From positions 14,422,048 through 14,486,047 of the forward strand of contig JALMQS010000085.1 in the NCBI GenBank assembly GCA_024734495.1: 64,000 nt of DNA, in the 5' to 3' direction. A program made the translations under genes and the position numbers. A model generated the notes under the pieces. It did not search any database. It was not told the origin of the DNA and saw only the letters and a list, made by a program, of their open reading frames with translations. The DNA comes from Forficula auricularia (Eukaryota; Arthropoda; Insecta; Dermaptera; Forficulidae). The stretch's first letter is position 1. Each line of letters starts with the position of its first letter. Shown piece after piece: positions 10,998 to 23,715 of the stretch.

Positions 10998-11751
10998 TAG
11001 ACAATGAAGTTAAAATAAAATAAAATAAATACAAAAAATGCAAGCTTGGTAACGAACATACATTTGTTATTGGTTGGTTTACAATTATTAATTTTAGTTT
11101 AGGTAAAAAATTCTAATTTTATGAATTCCTTGCGCACCTATCTAAAAACCGTTGTCGAGGCCAATACAAAGGTAACAATTTTGTACAAAAAAAATATAAA
11201 ATTGTTTCTTTCTTTTATTAAATCTTCGGAATAGAAGAAGCCTCCTGTTCAAAAGCCAGATGCCAACGGAAAGAGGGGGAGGGACTCTTTTGAGGAAAAT
11301 CTTTTATGATTTAGGGAAGCTCGATCATTGTGTCCTTATAGCCTTAATAGTAACATAAACAACCTGAAAATAAATCACCAGAACATTTTCATTTGAAATG
11401 TTTCTCTTAAATAAATGTTATATTTAATAGGTACCTACGTATAATTTAAATAAATTTAATAGAATTTTTTTTTAATTTTCAATAACTTATTTCATTATAT
11501 CAAAGCGTGAATATATAAATTATTATTTTCTTCTACCCGATACGTACGATAACTTAAATTTAAAATTTCATTAGTCTACAACTTACCATTGCTGAAATAT
11601 AGAGGTTTTGTATTTTATGAAAGAAATTTAACTGATTTCTCTTGTCTATATCATTCGGCTTAAAATTTGAGGACTTTAAAAAACACATTATAATTCTGGA
11701 AAAACACAACGATTTTGAAAAATGTTCTTAGAGTGTTTGCAACATGCCTAA

Positions 11752-12392
11752 TAGAGTTGCTCTTATTTTGGGTATTTTCGAGTTTTTAAGCTGATAGAGG
11801 CTCATATGGTTCGAAATAATTTAAAAAAATCAAGTCTCTATCTCAAATTTAGTCTGTGCCACACAGCGATGAAAGTTTTCCATCTATGGTAAATAACATG
11901 GGGTTTTTGTCATTGAAATATCAATTTTTTATTCCTGCCAAAGCAATATTTCATAAAATTTGAAACTCTGTTGACTTTATCCTTATAATAATAGCTATCC
12001 TTCAGAATTTTTACAGATTTTTATCTATTATAATTTTGGAGTTACATCTAGATAAAATATTGCTAAATCTTAGAAGTTAGTAAGTTATAGACTCCAAAAT
12101 TATAATAAAATCTGGAAAAATTCTCAGGGATAGGTACTATATTTAAGAATAAATTCCACAGTTTCAAATTTTTTGAACCATTGCTTTGGCCGGAATACAA
12201 AATTGATATTTCAATGATAAAAACCCCAAGTTATTTACCATAGATGGGTAACTTGCATCGCTGTGAGACACAGGTTAAAATTGAGATAGAAACTTGAAAC
12301 TTAAGGGATATTTTTTAATTATCTCGAACCATATGAGTCTCTGTCAGCGTAAAAATTCGAAAATACCCAAAATAAGGACCACTCCAATGCCT
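11752..12392. mobile_element. Long-armed foldback element, copy 2
   Basis: Same architecture as the copy at 0.37-1.01 kb. The left arm (about 11752-12050) and right arm (about 12085-12392) are inverted copies, sharing 'cacagcgatga'/'catcgctgtg', 'acatggggttttt' and 'actttatccttata' and their complements. The centre again reads 'acatctagataaaatattgc'. No coding capacity. Confidence 0.75.
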
Positions 12393-12399
12393 AAACATC

Positions 12400-14000
12400 T
12401 CCCTTTCTTTAGTTTCAATAGAAATATCCATTAAAATACACAAAATACTTGGCAAAAATTCTATTGTCACATTAAATGCTATCCAGTAAAGATCAATTAT
12501 TAAACTACATATTAGGAGACCAGTCTTGATAAACCTTTTTTGAAAACCACTCTCCACATATCTCTGGTCACAAAGTCCTATTTAGACATTCAGTACCATG
12601 TACTTTATAAGATAAAAAATTTAAATTTTTTAAAATAATGCTTACTAGTAGCAGGAAATGGGATTTATTTCGTTAATTGATTCGAAAGACGGGAAATCTT
12701 TTTAGAAGGGCTTCATTTAAATTTAAGATTATTCAGGTTTGTCGGCCTGGAAAGAAATGATTAGTAATTATTAATCTAAATTATCAGGAAATTATATTTT
12801 TAAAGTTAGATTGAATTTTTGAAGTTTCATTCTAAGAATAAAGAAGAGGCAATAATTTTAGAAGAAAGAATGTCGAATCGCTCTATTAATTCGGCAATAT
12901 CAAGTTCCTGTTTTTAATTGATTGATTGATTAGAGAAAGAGTAGATGACTTCCTTGGTAATTTGTATTCGATTTTTTCTTAGTCGTATTTTAATTATAAT
13001 TTAACGAAGGATGTTTTTTCATATGAAAGACCACACTTTTGATGTATTATTTATATAAATGTATCTACTTACGAATGAAAACAATATTAAAAACAAATAA
13101 ACAACAAAGTAGACATCTTTTCAATACTTAGTGGTCTAAATCCAAATGGTAATTATTTGAACTATAAGCAGGCTTACCATGCGTCCCGATTTGACTGGGA
13201 CTCTGTCCCTGTTTCAAGGTACATATGGTGCCGGCGTCCCGTTCAAAGTGTAATTTTGTCCTGGTTATTTGGAAAAAAATTAAAAATTTCCGAATATAAT
13301 TATACTAAGTCAAAAAGTGAAACCTCATTAGGTAACACGAAAACTGACTCCATTTAAAATAACAAAGAATTTTTAATGAAAAGTTCACGATAACGATAAA
13401 TCTTAATAGCTATTTAATAATGATAAAGTATTTTTAGTAAATAGTAGGTAATTAAAAATTACTACATAGGTAATTGTTTTTTGTTAACTACTCCATTAGT
13501 TATGATTTGTTTTAATCATAATTATTTGGTTGAATATACTTAACACTTTCTAAAAATCACAGAGAAGTCGCTCACTTTCTTTTTCTGGCAAACTCATGAA
13601 AATGTTCCGGTTTGAGGAAAGAATATAATGGTACCTAAGTCTAACTATAAGGTGTATTTTATTACTACAAACATGTCTGCCAAACACTTCAATTTCATTA
13701 ATTTTCTTCATTTTTATACATGAAATTCTTAAGCTCAAAATTTAATAAGCCCTTTGCTTTGAAAATACACAATTTTGCCACCAGAACGAACTTTCTACCT
13801 CTTTCCATTCTTGTTATCATGGATATCTTAATGACACACCGACAGACACACAAATATATTTCTTCCATGTTTCTGACCTGGGACTTTAGATAAATGAAAG
13901 ACATAGGACATATATAGAGGGAAATAATTCAGCCTTAAGAAGTCATAGGGATTAATAAATTGGAGAATGAATTGTTAGTGTTAATTTTCAATGTAACCCA
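12400..14000. other. No gene or recognised element
   Basis: AT-rich sequence with only short chance reading frames. Nothing with splice structure or homology recognised. Confidence 0.4.
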
Positions 14001-14005
14001 TAATG

Positions 14006-14206
14006 CAGCTTTTCTTAACCTGTGTTCCGCGAGGCTTTTTGACAATAATTAAAATTGCATGGGTTTTCTAACTTTGAACTAGTATTTGTAATTACTTCAA
14101 TATTTTTTTTTGTATCATACAACTTTTACATTTTTTATATTCCGGAGTGCCGCAAATGATTCCAGATATTTTTATGTGCCGTCAACTAAAAAAGGTTGAA
14201 ACACTG
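14006..14206. mobile_element. hAT-like MITE, uninterrupted copy
   Basis: Left end 'cagcttttcttaacctgtg', right end 'ggttgaaacactgc', inverted to each other. Interior holds 'ttccgcgaggc', 'attgcatgggtttt' and 'tgattccagatattttt'. About 200 bp. It is the uninterrupted counterpart of the element at 14.8-15.64 kb. Confidence 0.7.
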
Positions 14207-14807
14207 CTCTAGCTTTAAAAGTTTGGATTCAAAAATGCAAAAATAAAATTTTTTATTGAGATTTTAATGCAAAGTCATAATAAACAATTTATATTTAATT
14301 TTATTATTAATTACTAGGACATATCTAGCGACCCGAGTCTTGGAAAAATTTTCACTTTTTTTCTTAATTAATAAATGTGCCAGGGGCGATTCTTTCATTA
14401 AAATTCGATCGAGAAAATTACTAAAAAGGGTGTGGATAGAATTATCTAACTTCTTCCTTTATAGTGAAGGAAATGCAAGTCAAGACCTGTTCAGACTATT
14501 AAAGATTCAATTTTCAATTTCTATTATTCTAGGAATGGCCTTTTACTCTTGGATCAAAATTATACTCGTTATAGAGAGAGCAAATATTTAAATGGAATTC
14601 ATTAAAATTCAGACAATAATGCGAAAAAAATACTTGTTCTAACTGGCAAACGTACTGGACCCCGAAAAAGTTTTATTTTTTTCTTCATTTTTATCATTCA
14701 ATAGAAAAATTAAATTCATAAAAAAAATAGTCTTAGAAAGTTTGTTCTCTAACAAAATTTTTGTATTTTCAATGCGAAGAACTGTTTAGATTTTGGGCTC
14801 TCTAAGC

Positions 14808-15641
14808 CAGTGTTTCTCAACCTGTGTGCCGCGAGAGATTGTCAAATGTGCCGCAAGCGTTTTTGACAAATAATTAAAATTGCATGGGTTTTGTAACTTT
14901 GAATTAGTATTTGTAATTACTGTAATTTTTTTTACTTTATTCAATGCGAAGCATGGGAGAAAGTATTGGAATCGCTTTCGCGGCAAGCGCGACTTCAAAA
15001 GGTCCTCAAGTAAAGACTACGGAACCCATGGACTCAATTAAGGTCACAAATTGAAGTATTCAATGAGATTGAATTTTAGCACGTGACGGTTTTGCCAAAA
15101 ATTACCTGGGATCTCGCCGAGAGGCCAAAAAGTGCCATTTTTTTTGGAAGTGCGTGCGGATGGATGGATGGATGGATGTGTGTGTGTTATCGTTTTTTTC
15201 GTCCACGAATTTTTCCACACCGTTGCACCGAATGAATTGAAATTGAAAACCTACCAGTATTTTAACAAAATGAAGCGCTGATTAGTTTTTGGTACATATC
15301 GCTCCACAAACATTAGTACTTTATTTCAGTACTTTTTTAGTTTTTTCTAAATATCTTGAAAATGACTTAACCAATTTTGATGAAATTTAATATCCTAATT
15401 AAGTACCTTGGGACCCACAAAAAAGGTTAAATAAAGTTTTTAGTAAAATTATATTTTAAAGTACTTTACTCTAGAACTTATTAATATTTCAAATGAATTT
15501 GGATAAAGTTTAGCAACGATCCGTTGCAGTTTATTTTGTTTTTGTATCATACAACTTTTACTTTTTTTATATTTAGGTGTCCCACAAATGATTCCAGATA
15601 TTTTTAGTGTGCCTTCAATCAAAAAAGGATGAGAAACACTG
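14808..15641. mobile_element. hAT-like MITE split by a nested insertion
   Basis: Left end 'cagtgtttctcaacctgtg' and right end 'gatgagaaacactg' are inverted repeats. The flanking parts match the 200-bp copy at 14.0 kb, but about 600 bp (about 14931-15525) of unrelated repeat lies inside. The nesting gives a relative age: the MITE inserted first. Confidence 0.75.
14931..15525 (+). repeat. Nested dispersed repeat B, copy 1
   Basis: Carries 'tcgcggcaagcgcgacttca', 'gactacggaacccatgg', 'tctcgccgagaggccaaaa', a GGAT microsatellite near 15159-15178 and 'cgtccacgaatttttccac'. A second copy is at 16.1-16.44 kb. Inserted inside the hAT-like MITE. Class unknown. Confidence 0.7.
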
Positions 15642-16079
15642 CCATAATGAGTCGAACATATTTAACACTTGGAGATAATATATTACTTTGAATAGACATT
15701 CACGAAACTTAACATGGTAAATCGATCAAATAAATAATGATAATTGATTAAAATTATTCTATTTATTTATTTTATGTGACTAAAAGAAACATTTAATTAA
15801 AATTTAGCAACTTAACAAGTCTTGAAAAAGTTATATCACTCTTTCCTTCAATTTTCTTTCATCCTGATCATCAATATCCGACAGTTTAATCAGAGGGCTT
15901 AGGTCGTTACAAATTGTGAACTCTCACTTTTATTTAATTTTTTACTTTTTGAGGCTTTAGTAGATGCCTAGCAGTGGCGGACGGTGACTTTTCAACCTGG
16001 CGATGCTGTCCAAAAAAAGCACCCTTGATTTTTTAATATTTTATTTTATTCTCCGCTTTTTTTTGCAAATTTCATCAAA

Positions 16080-16440
16080 TATGATGGCTTAATAGAATTT
16101 TTTGTAATTTTTACTTCATCCAATGCAAAGCATTTGTAAAGAATTGTAATCGGTCTCGCGGCAAGCGCGACTTCAATACTCAGGTAAAGACTACGGAACC
16201 CATGGTCTCAATTAAAGTCACAAACTGTAGAATTCAATTAGGTTGAATGTTAGCAGGTGAAAGTTTTGCCAAAAATTACATGGGGTCTCGTCGAGAGGCC
16301 AAAACGTGCGATTTTTTTAGGAAGTGCGTTCGGATGTATGTATGTATGTAGGTATGTTATCGTTTTTTTTACGTCCACGATTTTTTCCACATCGTTGAAC
16401 CGATTGAAATGAAATTGAAAACCTACTAGCATATTTAATA
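16080..16440 (+). repeat. Dispersed repeat B, copy 2
   Basis: Repeats the landmarks of the nested copy: 'cgcggcaagcgcgacttca', 'gactacggaacccatgg', 'ctcgtcgagaggccaaaa', a TATG microsatellite at about 16336-16352 in the place of GGAT, and 'gttgaaccgattgaaatgaa'. It is shorter at the 3' side than copy 1. Confidence 0.7.
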
Positions 16441-17163
16441 AAAGCTGTGTTTTTTATTATTTAGTCCAGTTCGATGCTATTCCTGATATAATAAGAATAA
16501 ATAAATATTATTGTGATATTTCACCTTAACCCTATTATATTATTTAAGGTAGGTATCTATACTTGTACTATTCAGATATATTTTTCGTTAATGTAAAATG
16601 AATCAAACATGATCAAATATAGAAAATTCACAGGAAAAAATATTGGCGAATGAGTCAAAAATTTCCACTAAAATCAATGATATCTAATAAATATAATTTT
16701 CTCCAAATTTTCTCTAATTCAAACAAATATGAATTTAATAAATGTGAAAAATTCTTCTTGAAGGACACCTGAAAATAGGAAAGCTTTCCCGATAATCAAT
16801 GATGATACATATTTTTCCTCGAACGATGATGAAAATTGAAAATAAACTTTCGATCATTTGTGGTTAGAGAATTAATGGTAAACACGGAAGGTGGCTCGAT
16901 CCAGGATATAGAGCGTTAATCAATTACAAATAATTGTGATAGGTACAAGATACCAATTACTAAAATAACAATTAAAAAATCGAAATATTATTTTTTGAAT
17001 ACAAACTAATACAAACTACAAATTATTATATTGGTTATCGGTAAATAAATAATAAATGAATTATTTCTAAGATTTTGATCTATTGTTGTGCCCGTCGATA
17101 ATTTTGTCGCGGACAGGAAATGCTTTTGTAAATTGTTTGAATTCTTAAAGGAATTCTCTTTTT

Positions 17164-17540
17164 AACCGACTTCAAAAAAGGAGGAGGTTCTCTATTCGAC
17201 TGAATTTTTTTTTTGTGCCTATGTTACCTCATATCTCCGCCAATTGTCAACCGATTTTGAAAAAAAATTTTGCATTGGGTCCAGTCTAGCTTCCGATTGG
17301 TCCCATTTTTTTCGATTTTTTTCATAGGTATTAGACCTTTTTTATTAGGTTTGTTTAGACCTAACCTCTTTGTTTATGAACCGATTTCGATGGTTCTTTT
17401 TTTATCCGAAAGGGGATGTCTTAGGGATGGTGTCATATTAATTTGGTCAAGTTCTGATGATATGATCACTATTAATAACATCACTAAAAGAGAAAAATAA
17501 AAATTTTTAAGAAAAAAATAAAAACCGACTTCAAAAAATT
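17164..17540 (+). repeat. 'accgacttcaaaaaagga' dispersed repeat, copy 2
   Basis: Begins 'aaccgacttcaaaaaaggag' and ends near a second direct 'aaaaccgacttcaaaaaatt' at 17521-17541. Between lie 'gttacctcatatctccgcc', 'aaccgatttcgatggttctt' and 'tggtcaagttctgatgat'. This copy is longer than the minus-strand one at 10.4 kb. Confidence 0.7.
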
Positions 17541-17980
17541 AAATGCAACAAATAAAATACACTAGAAAATCTTTCAAAAAAAGAGTTTCTAACGGAAAAT
17601 TTTCCAAAAAAAGGTCACGTGGTTTTCGAAGTCCTCCCTTAAAAATGGGAGTGATCGATGATTTAAAAATACGCCTTCTCATTAAGGACTTAACCAATCA
17701 AGATGTCTTTTCTTGGAAACTCCCAGAGATGACAGACAGTGAGAGTTTTGGTCAGTCAGAGAGTTGGCAGTCGAAGCTGAAATCCACTTGGGGTAGTCAG
17801 TTGCCAATTGAAGTTGAGAGAGGAGTGCCGCATGCGGCTCTTTCGATGTCAAGATGCGGCTCTCCAGTTCCATTCGCAAATATTAATAATTATATTATTT
17901 TATTTTCAAAACTCATAAAAAATATATAAAAATTTCATACGTGGAGCTGATTTTGTGATTTCAAAAACAAAACAAAAATC

Positions 17981-18115
17981 ATGAAGAAAATCAAAGATTT
18001 GCCATTATCTGCTAAAACATTACAAGATAGAACTGCTAAAATGTCTTCAAATGTAACATATATGCAAGCGGAAGACATTTAGCTGGCTTCTGCTTTTATC
18101 ACTTGCTATGGATCA
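17981..18115 (+). pseudogene. hAT transposase fragment (GTF2IRD2/ZBED-like)
   Basis: Translating from 17981 gives MKKIKDLPLSAKTLQDRTAK followed by MSSNVTYMQAEDI, an in-frame stop, then LASAF. This is the stretch of hAT transposases that in intact proteins leads into the first catalytic aspartate (...LACDES). Here the stop and the loss of the downstream sequence show it is dead. Recognition is by memory of the family motif. Confidence 0.6.
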
Positions 18116-18221
18116 GCCAGATTTAACCAAACTTTCAAAAGGCATATTAGGCCAATGCTTACATTGATGTAACTATCTATTTTACTTATGGAAAGTGGTG
18201 TAGGTTTTAGGTGAACATGAT

Positions 18222-18446
18222 GTTAATTAATAGAGTAAAGGGTGTGTAGTTTCACAGTGAATGAAATAAAACTCAAAGAGGTTTATACAAACTCAATATA
18301 TTTCGGATTATTAGTCCATCATCAGGAGTTTAAAAGTTAATACGATGATGGACTAATAATCCGAAATATATTGAGTTTGTATAAACCTGTTTGAGTTTTA
18401 TTTCATTCACTGTGAAACTACACACCTTTACTCTATTAATTAACTA
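18222..18446. mobile_element. Foldback element with hammerhead core (locus 2)
   Basis: Nearly perfect inverted arms (18222 to about 18320 and about 18344 to 18446), starting 'gttaattaatagagtaaa' and ending with its complement. The arms carry 'ttcacagtgaatgaaataaa'. The left arm encodes a full hammerhead core on the minus strand. The right arm stops within the box ('acgatgatggac' in place of 'ctgatgatggac'). Inserted inside a hAT remnant. Confidence 0.75.
18289..18331 (-). ncRNA. Hammerhead ribozyme motif (locus 2)
   Basis: Minus strand: stem I strand AAACTC (18331-18326), CTGATGA, extra T, stem II GGA/TCC with a 7-nt loop, GAAA, stem III made of the self-complementary ATATAT, then T as the cleavage-site base and GAGTTT (18294-18289), which pairs all 6 bp with AAACTC. 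This is one of the best-formed motifs in the window. Stem III is so short that dimeric folding is likely. Confidence 0.65.
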
Positions 18447-18897
18447 TCTATTATTCAATAATTATAGTTATATTATTTGATTACTAACTTTATTATTCTA
18501 GAAGAGCTAACTAAAATACTTTTGTATATTTTTATATGAATAAATATTATTTCATATTTAAAGCTATTTATTTTAAATCAAAAATCAAATTTATATATCT
18601 AATTCTAATCAAATACCATAATATTGAAACAAAAATGTTAGTGGCTCTTTAAAAACTGAGAAATTTTGTAAATTATAACTTTTGGCTCTTCCTTCTCAAA
18701 AGGTTGCCGACCCCTGAGATAATTCATTACTTTGGCCTTCTGACAAGCTGCGCTTGCCGAGAGTACAAAGAATATGAAGAATTTCGCATCTGTTAGCCTA
18801 AACTAATTTAATTCGTATCTTTTGTATCTGATTAATGTTTATAATATAAATCTTATTTTGTATCTCGTTAATTGGTAATTTTGAGAATATTTTTTTA

Positions 18898-19675
18898 ATG
18901 CTGAGAGAAGTAGTGTTGTTGATTCTTAAAACCTTAAAAGCTTGTCCTCTGGATTCTGGATATTGCAAATAAACATAATATGTTAGGTATATTATACCTA
19001 TATATATTTTATAATTCACTTGTTAAAACAGAGGTTCTTAATCTTTTGCTTCCAATTAACCTCTTCAATCTTCAATTTTGTAAGAAGGCGATTCCCCTTT
19101 TTCTATAATTTGCTAACTCAAAAAGTTTATTTCAAATATTATAATATGCTTTTAATGTTGAAAATACAAGGTATCATATTTTAATTTAGAGATATAGATA
19201 AGTAATATTTACCTAATAAGAAAACTGAGTGTTTTTTTGCCAGTTCTTTAATGCGCTCTTTAAAACTTTTGAAATTGGCACGCAGAAATCCTAAAATTCC
19301 CCTTGGTGAGTGGGGGGGGGGGGGATTCCACCCCGGTTGAGATCTCCTGTGTTAAAGGCTATAGTTTTGCAGGCTCGATCTTCATTTTCTCAGTCTTTTT
19401 TTAAATATTTTATCTGTTCTTTCTCATGGGTACAAATTCCCGATTCAATTATTTTGATGCTAAATTCGTTCTCTTTTAAACAAATACTAATTTTAAGCAT
19501 GAAATAGAATACATACAACATTTCTAATTAAAATAAAAGTCTTTTTGACTAATGATGAAGGTCAAGACTCGATACTATAGTCTCTAAAAATTAAATAAAA
19601 AATATGCATATAATATAGGTATATGTTTATTTGCATCAAGCAGAGGACAACCTCATTGATTTTCTCTTAATTTTC
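18898..19675. repeat. Repeat C ends in inverted orientation
   Basis: 'gctgagagaag ... ttgttgattctt ... cttgtcctctgg' at 18898-18960 and its approximate complement 'agcagaggacaacctcattg ... tctctt' at 19640-19675. The same family occurs at 20.95-21.03 kb and as a MITE at 55.3-55.5 kb. The 650 bp between could be one element or two. Confidence 0.4.
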
Positions 19676-20273
19676 TAATCTTATATCGATATCGCTGATT
19701 AAAAAAAACTGCTCCGCAGGGAACGTTCAGGTTTTTTTGTTTACTTCGCGTGGACAAGCGAAAGAGGAAAACCATGGTTGGGTGTTTTTGTTGTTTTGAT
19801 GACTGCTTCAAATAAACACTTGAGTCATCGGACCCAATGGACGGGCGAATGCTAGGCAAGTTCCTTGCTATTAAAGGCTTTTACGTCAACAAATTCCATT
19901 CGTAGAACTAGGGTCAATTCACGCTAGAGGCTAAAGATGGAATGTCCTGGACCTAAAAGGAAAAAAATCTCCTTATTGTTACTGATTGATTTTATGACGT
20001 CAAATGAGAATCATTCTGACTACTGAAAACATTTGGTTTGAAGATGTACTTCAACATGAAAGCTGAATATGAATTGTCGTTGATGAGTGATTTATTTATA
20101 ATTGATGAAACAAGCGACATGAGATTGAATTTAAAAAGCAAATATTTAAGAAAACCTACAAGGAAAAACCCACATAAATCATATGTCTATATAATTATAA
20201 ACTTGGATTAGGTATTTCTGTTGATATATGCTAATCAGAATGCACAACTTTTCGACACCTAATTCTAAAATTA

Positions 20274-20672
20274 CAGTGAAACCCCTGAAATCCGAAATCC
20301 CGTTAAATCCTTACGAAAAAAGAGAAATTTATTTATTTAGTCATAAAATAATTATGTATGTATTCTACATTATAACATGATTAGTTGAAAAATGAACAAA
20401 GAAGTACAATTAGTATACCTAACAAAGTGTAAATGTGATTACATACTTATGTCATCCAGGATTGAAAAACTGTAAAAGTTGGTTATTGAAATTTTTAGGT
20501 TAATCACTTTGCGAAAATAATGAAATAATAATAGAAACACACAAAATATCACTTAATCTTTCACTTGATATCAGTTATCTTCAATTGTCGAAGCTGCTTT
20601 CGGCTAATCCGAACAAATTGAAATCTGAAGAGGCTACAGCCCGAATTAGCTCGGATTTGAGGGGTTTCACAG
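20274..20672. mobile_element. pogo/Tc1-like MITE
   Basis: Bounded by TA on both sides. Left end 'cagtgaaacccctgaaatcc', right end 'ggatttgaggggtttcacag'; these are inverted repeats of about 20 bp with one or two mismatches. About 400 bp, no ORF. TA target duplication plus CAGTGAAACC ends fit Tc1/mariner-pogo non-autonomous elements. Confidence 0.75.
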
Positions 20673-21039
20673 TATTTTAAACTGGTTAATAAGTCATTCC
20701 AAAAGGCGGAGAGTAGTACCTTGAGCGTATAGTACAAAAAATTATTATTAATCTAAGTGAATATATGAAATTGGATGTTATAAATTTTCTTTCCAAATTA
20801 GCTCGCCTGTGATTTCTCAGGATACCTAGATGGAACAATGAAAAATAGTATAGGTTGTCATACGTTCATAGGCGATCTTTTAGAATGTCTTCATTTCCAC
20901 GAGAATTAAGTGTAGAAACGTTCTACTTTCTAATTGAAAAGATTTTGTTTTGCTGAGAGTAGCAGAGTTGTTGATTCATAAAGAAAAATTACTGAGGTTA
21001 TCTTCATCTTGTAGCAAATAAAATAAATAGCTGTGCTTT

Positions 21040-21125
21040 CTGATGAGAATATCTTCTAAAAAATGTTTTATCTAGGTGGTTTTAACCATAACTTATCTTT
21101 TGATGAACAACTCAACCACCAAAAG
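21040..21125 (+). repeat. Repeat D, copy 1
   Basis: 'tttctgatgagaatatcttc ... aaaatgttttatctaggtgg ... ttgatgaacaac'. Related copies at 31.28-31.38 kb (minus) and 32.11-32.21 kb (plus), and a hairpin version at 55.84-55.88 kb. Confidence 0.5.
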
Positions 21126-21129
21126 ATCA

Positions 21130-22550
21130 AAATTACAATCAATCTTATCTGGGAAGAAAAAGTGAAAACTGCATATTTGAGTAATTTAATAACTTGTTTC
21201 CGAATGATTTTAGCTAGAAAGCTGAAACTCAACTAAAGATAGTGTATTAAAATAAACTTTTCTGACAAATTTCACCTCAATAACTACATTCGTTCGAGAT
21301 TCACTTTTTTTTTTTTTTTGATTTTATGGGGGTTTTCATCCACAATTTCTGAATACAAGATATATAAATATAACAGAAAAAATATTGTATTAAAAATAAA
21401 AAAAAATTGCATCTTAGATTTCAAATCTCGTTTTTTATTTATTGTGTAGTAACGAAAATAAAATAAGAAGAGGTTTAATTGTCAACCAAGAAGAAATTAG
21501 TTTTATGGGTTCATAGACACGCGGGTTATTTTCTGAACTATTTTTGAACACGAATAAAAAGTTTATTTGTAGTATACTTCAAATTATTGTGAAAGATCTT
21601 ATTTCATCTATCAGCTTGTATTCTAGTAGCATGTCTGGCCTATAGGCTGGGGGTAGGTATGTTCAAAACGCCCGTTTCCAAAATAATAATTACATTATAA
21701 ATAAGGAATTTACACAACTATTCTACTCCACAATATACTCATAAAAATTCTCTGTAAATAAAGTTTTTGAGTTAAAAAATTGATTCCCAAAGAATCACTG
21801 AAGTTAAGAAACAAGTTTCACTATTTGTTTTGGGATTGGTGACCCTCTTCTGACACTTTTGAATGTTGATATATTTACAGTCTTCCCAATACTACTAGGA
21901 TCCACTAGCAAGGCCATGGGAATAGTAGGAGTGGAGACTTTCTTTTTTCTTCGTTAGTAAATCTACGGCTATACTGCTTAAGAGTATAAGATATTCAGCA
22001 ATCAGCAATGCCATTATAGGCAATGCTGGGTATTTATCAATGTGTCTTATTTTGTTCTTACTTTCGATACAAATTATAATTCGAGAATGGGATCTCGGAA
22101 AAATTCATTCTGGTGACAAATAGTAGTTATTTCCAAAACCAAGAACTGATTATAGTATCATGTCAAAAGATTATTTTTAGAGTTACCACACTTTATCTCA
22201 ATCAATAATCAAAATCCATCGGCTCTACCATTCTTGGTTTTGTGAAGATTTAATAATTTTTATTTTTCTCAAAACTTTTTCCTTTACAATTTGGGGCCCG
22301 GATATATTTGAGAGTTACCATTTTGAAGATATACCCTCCTCAATTTGGACCCTAAAATTTAAAATTTCTTCCTACAAATTTGATGAGATTATATCTAATT
22401 TTGTAAAATTTCAATTTTCTAGCTTGTCCAAAAGTGGGATTTAATTTCCCGACACACAAATTCCTTCTTTTATATATAAGTATAATATAATACATATATC
22501 TACAATCTACGTGTATTAATAATATATAAAAACATACAAAATAAATTGAC
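21130..22550. other. No gene seen
   Basis: AT-rich, only short chance reading frames; no recognised element ends. Confidence 0.4.
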
Positions 22551-22555
22551 ACATT

Positions 22556-22960
22556 CTAATGTGGCCATGCACTTGACTTTACCAGACACCATACAGTTCT
22601 GATTGACTTTGATCCAGGGCCTAGATTTTCATTTTTTGCCCCCCTCCCCCATTTGGGCGATTTGTTTTTGCAATTTTAGTGTTCTGGGGGCCCACTGATT
22701 ATATATACAAAATTTGGTTGAGTTTGCTCAAATGGCTAGCTCGTCCAAAAAATTTGGTAACGCACATACTAATAGAAAACAGACTAACACCAGACTAACT
22801 AACAGACATTTTGACAAAACAGTTATTATTAACAGTTATTAAAATATAATTTTTTCGATGTTCACTTATTAGAGCTTTTTTGTAGACCGAAATGTCATGG
22901 TTTCGCCCAATTTTTTTATTTAAAATAGTTTGAGCCGTTTATGGTAAAGTAAAAGTATGT
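22556..22960 (+). repeat. Dispersed repeat A, copy 3 (uninterrupted)
   Basis: Reads 'gtggccatgcacttgacttt', 'ttctgggggcccactg', 'acaaaatttggttgagttt', 'ggctagctcgtcc', 'aatttggtaacgcacatac', 'tttttcgatgttcactta' and 'atggtaaagtaaaagt'. The join 'aaatggctagctcgtcc' corresponds to the 3' border of the 28S piece in copy 1, so this copy shows the repeat without rRNA sequence. Confidence 0.65.
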
Positions 22961-23404
22961 TATTATCAGAGTACTGGCAGAAGGTAGCTAATTAAATATA
23001 AACATATCAGTTATAATTATTTTTGCTTTCTCCCTATGACCTAGTCTTGTCCCAAGTAGAATAATATTTATTGTGGACGTGCCCAATGTCGAATGACTGT
23101 GACCGTGACTGCTGCTATTGATTGCAAAGTGCCAATGTACATTCCTTTTTGCAATACGCACTATTATAACTGTTTTCACTCTTGGATCTATCCATTCTTA
23201 TGATATCATCCTTAATTAGCCGTTATTCGGTTGAATGTCGTAATGAAATAAATAAATTCGAGAGAAATTTTTTAAAGAAACCCGTTCTTTGACTCTCATT
23301 AATAATAAATGAATAAATATACTGTGTTGGGTTAGGCCTGGTGATTAATTAGAAATGTTTGGACAACATAGGGAGTTTTAACAATATCGAATTTAAAAAA
23401 GTAA

Positions 23405-23715
23405 AAATTTTGATATTTTGAGGGATGCTAGTCACAAATAAAATTATAATTTAGTAAATTACTATTATTTATTTATTTTTTTCATTATACAGTTTCGGTC
23501 ACCACTGGTAACCCATTCTCAGTAGTAAATGCCATATTAGTTTCTGGAGAAAATTAGATTTTTATATTGACACCCTGCAAAAACTAATAATACGACATTT
23601 ACTACTGAGGATGATCTACCAGGGTTTACTGAAACTGTTAGTGAATCAAAAATAATAAATAATTGTGATTTACTAAATTATTGTTTTATTTGACTAGCAG
23701 TCTTTGAAATTTCAA
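23405..23715. mobile_element. Inverted pair with decayed hammerhead cores
   Basis: Arms about 23410-23560 and 23580-23715: 'gatgctagtcacaaataaaa' on the left matches 'ttttatttgactagcag' on the right. Minus-strand core is CTGAGAA ... GACCGAAAC, with the essential G8 changed to A. Plus-strand core is CTGAGGA ... ACTGAAAC, with stem II lost. Both are likely inactive. Confidence 0.55.

Larger units (their letters stand above)
17815..18716. mobile_element. hAT element remnant (with later insertion)
   Basis: Right end 'aaaaggttgccgacccctg' (ends 18716) is a typical hAT terminal sequence. The left side has 'gtgccgcatgcggctcttt', another common hAT subterminal block, but I cannot see a clean left terminus. 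The interior holds a transposase relic (17981-18115). A separate hammerhead-bearing foldback is inserted at 18.22-18.45 kb. Confidence 0.55.

Noticed and set aside
17270..17929. Frames of 76, 128 and 65 codons
   Set aside because: They cover the 'accgacttcaaaaaagga' repeat and the left part of the hAT remnant; no protein similarity.
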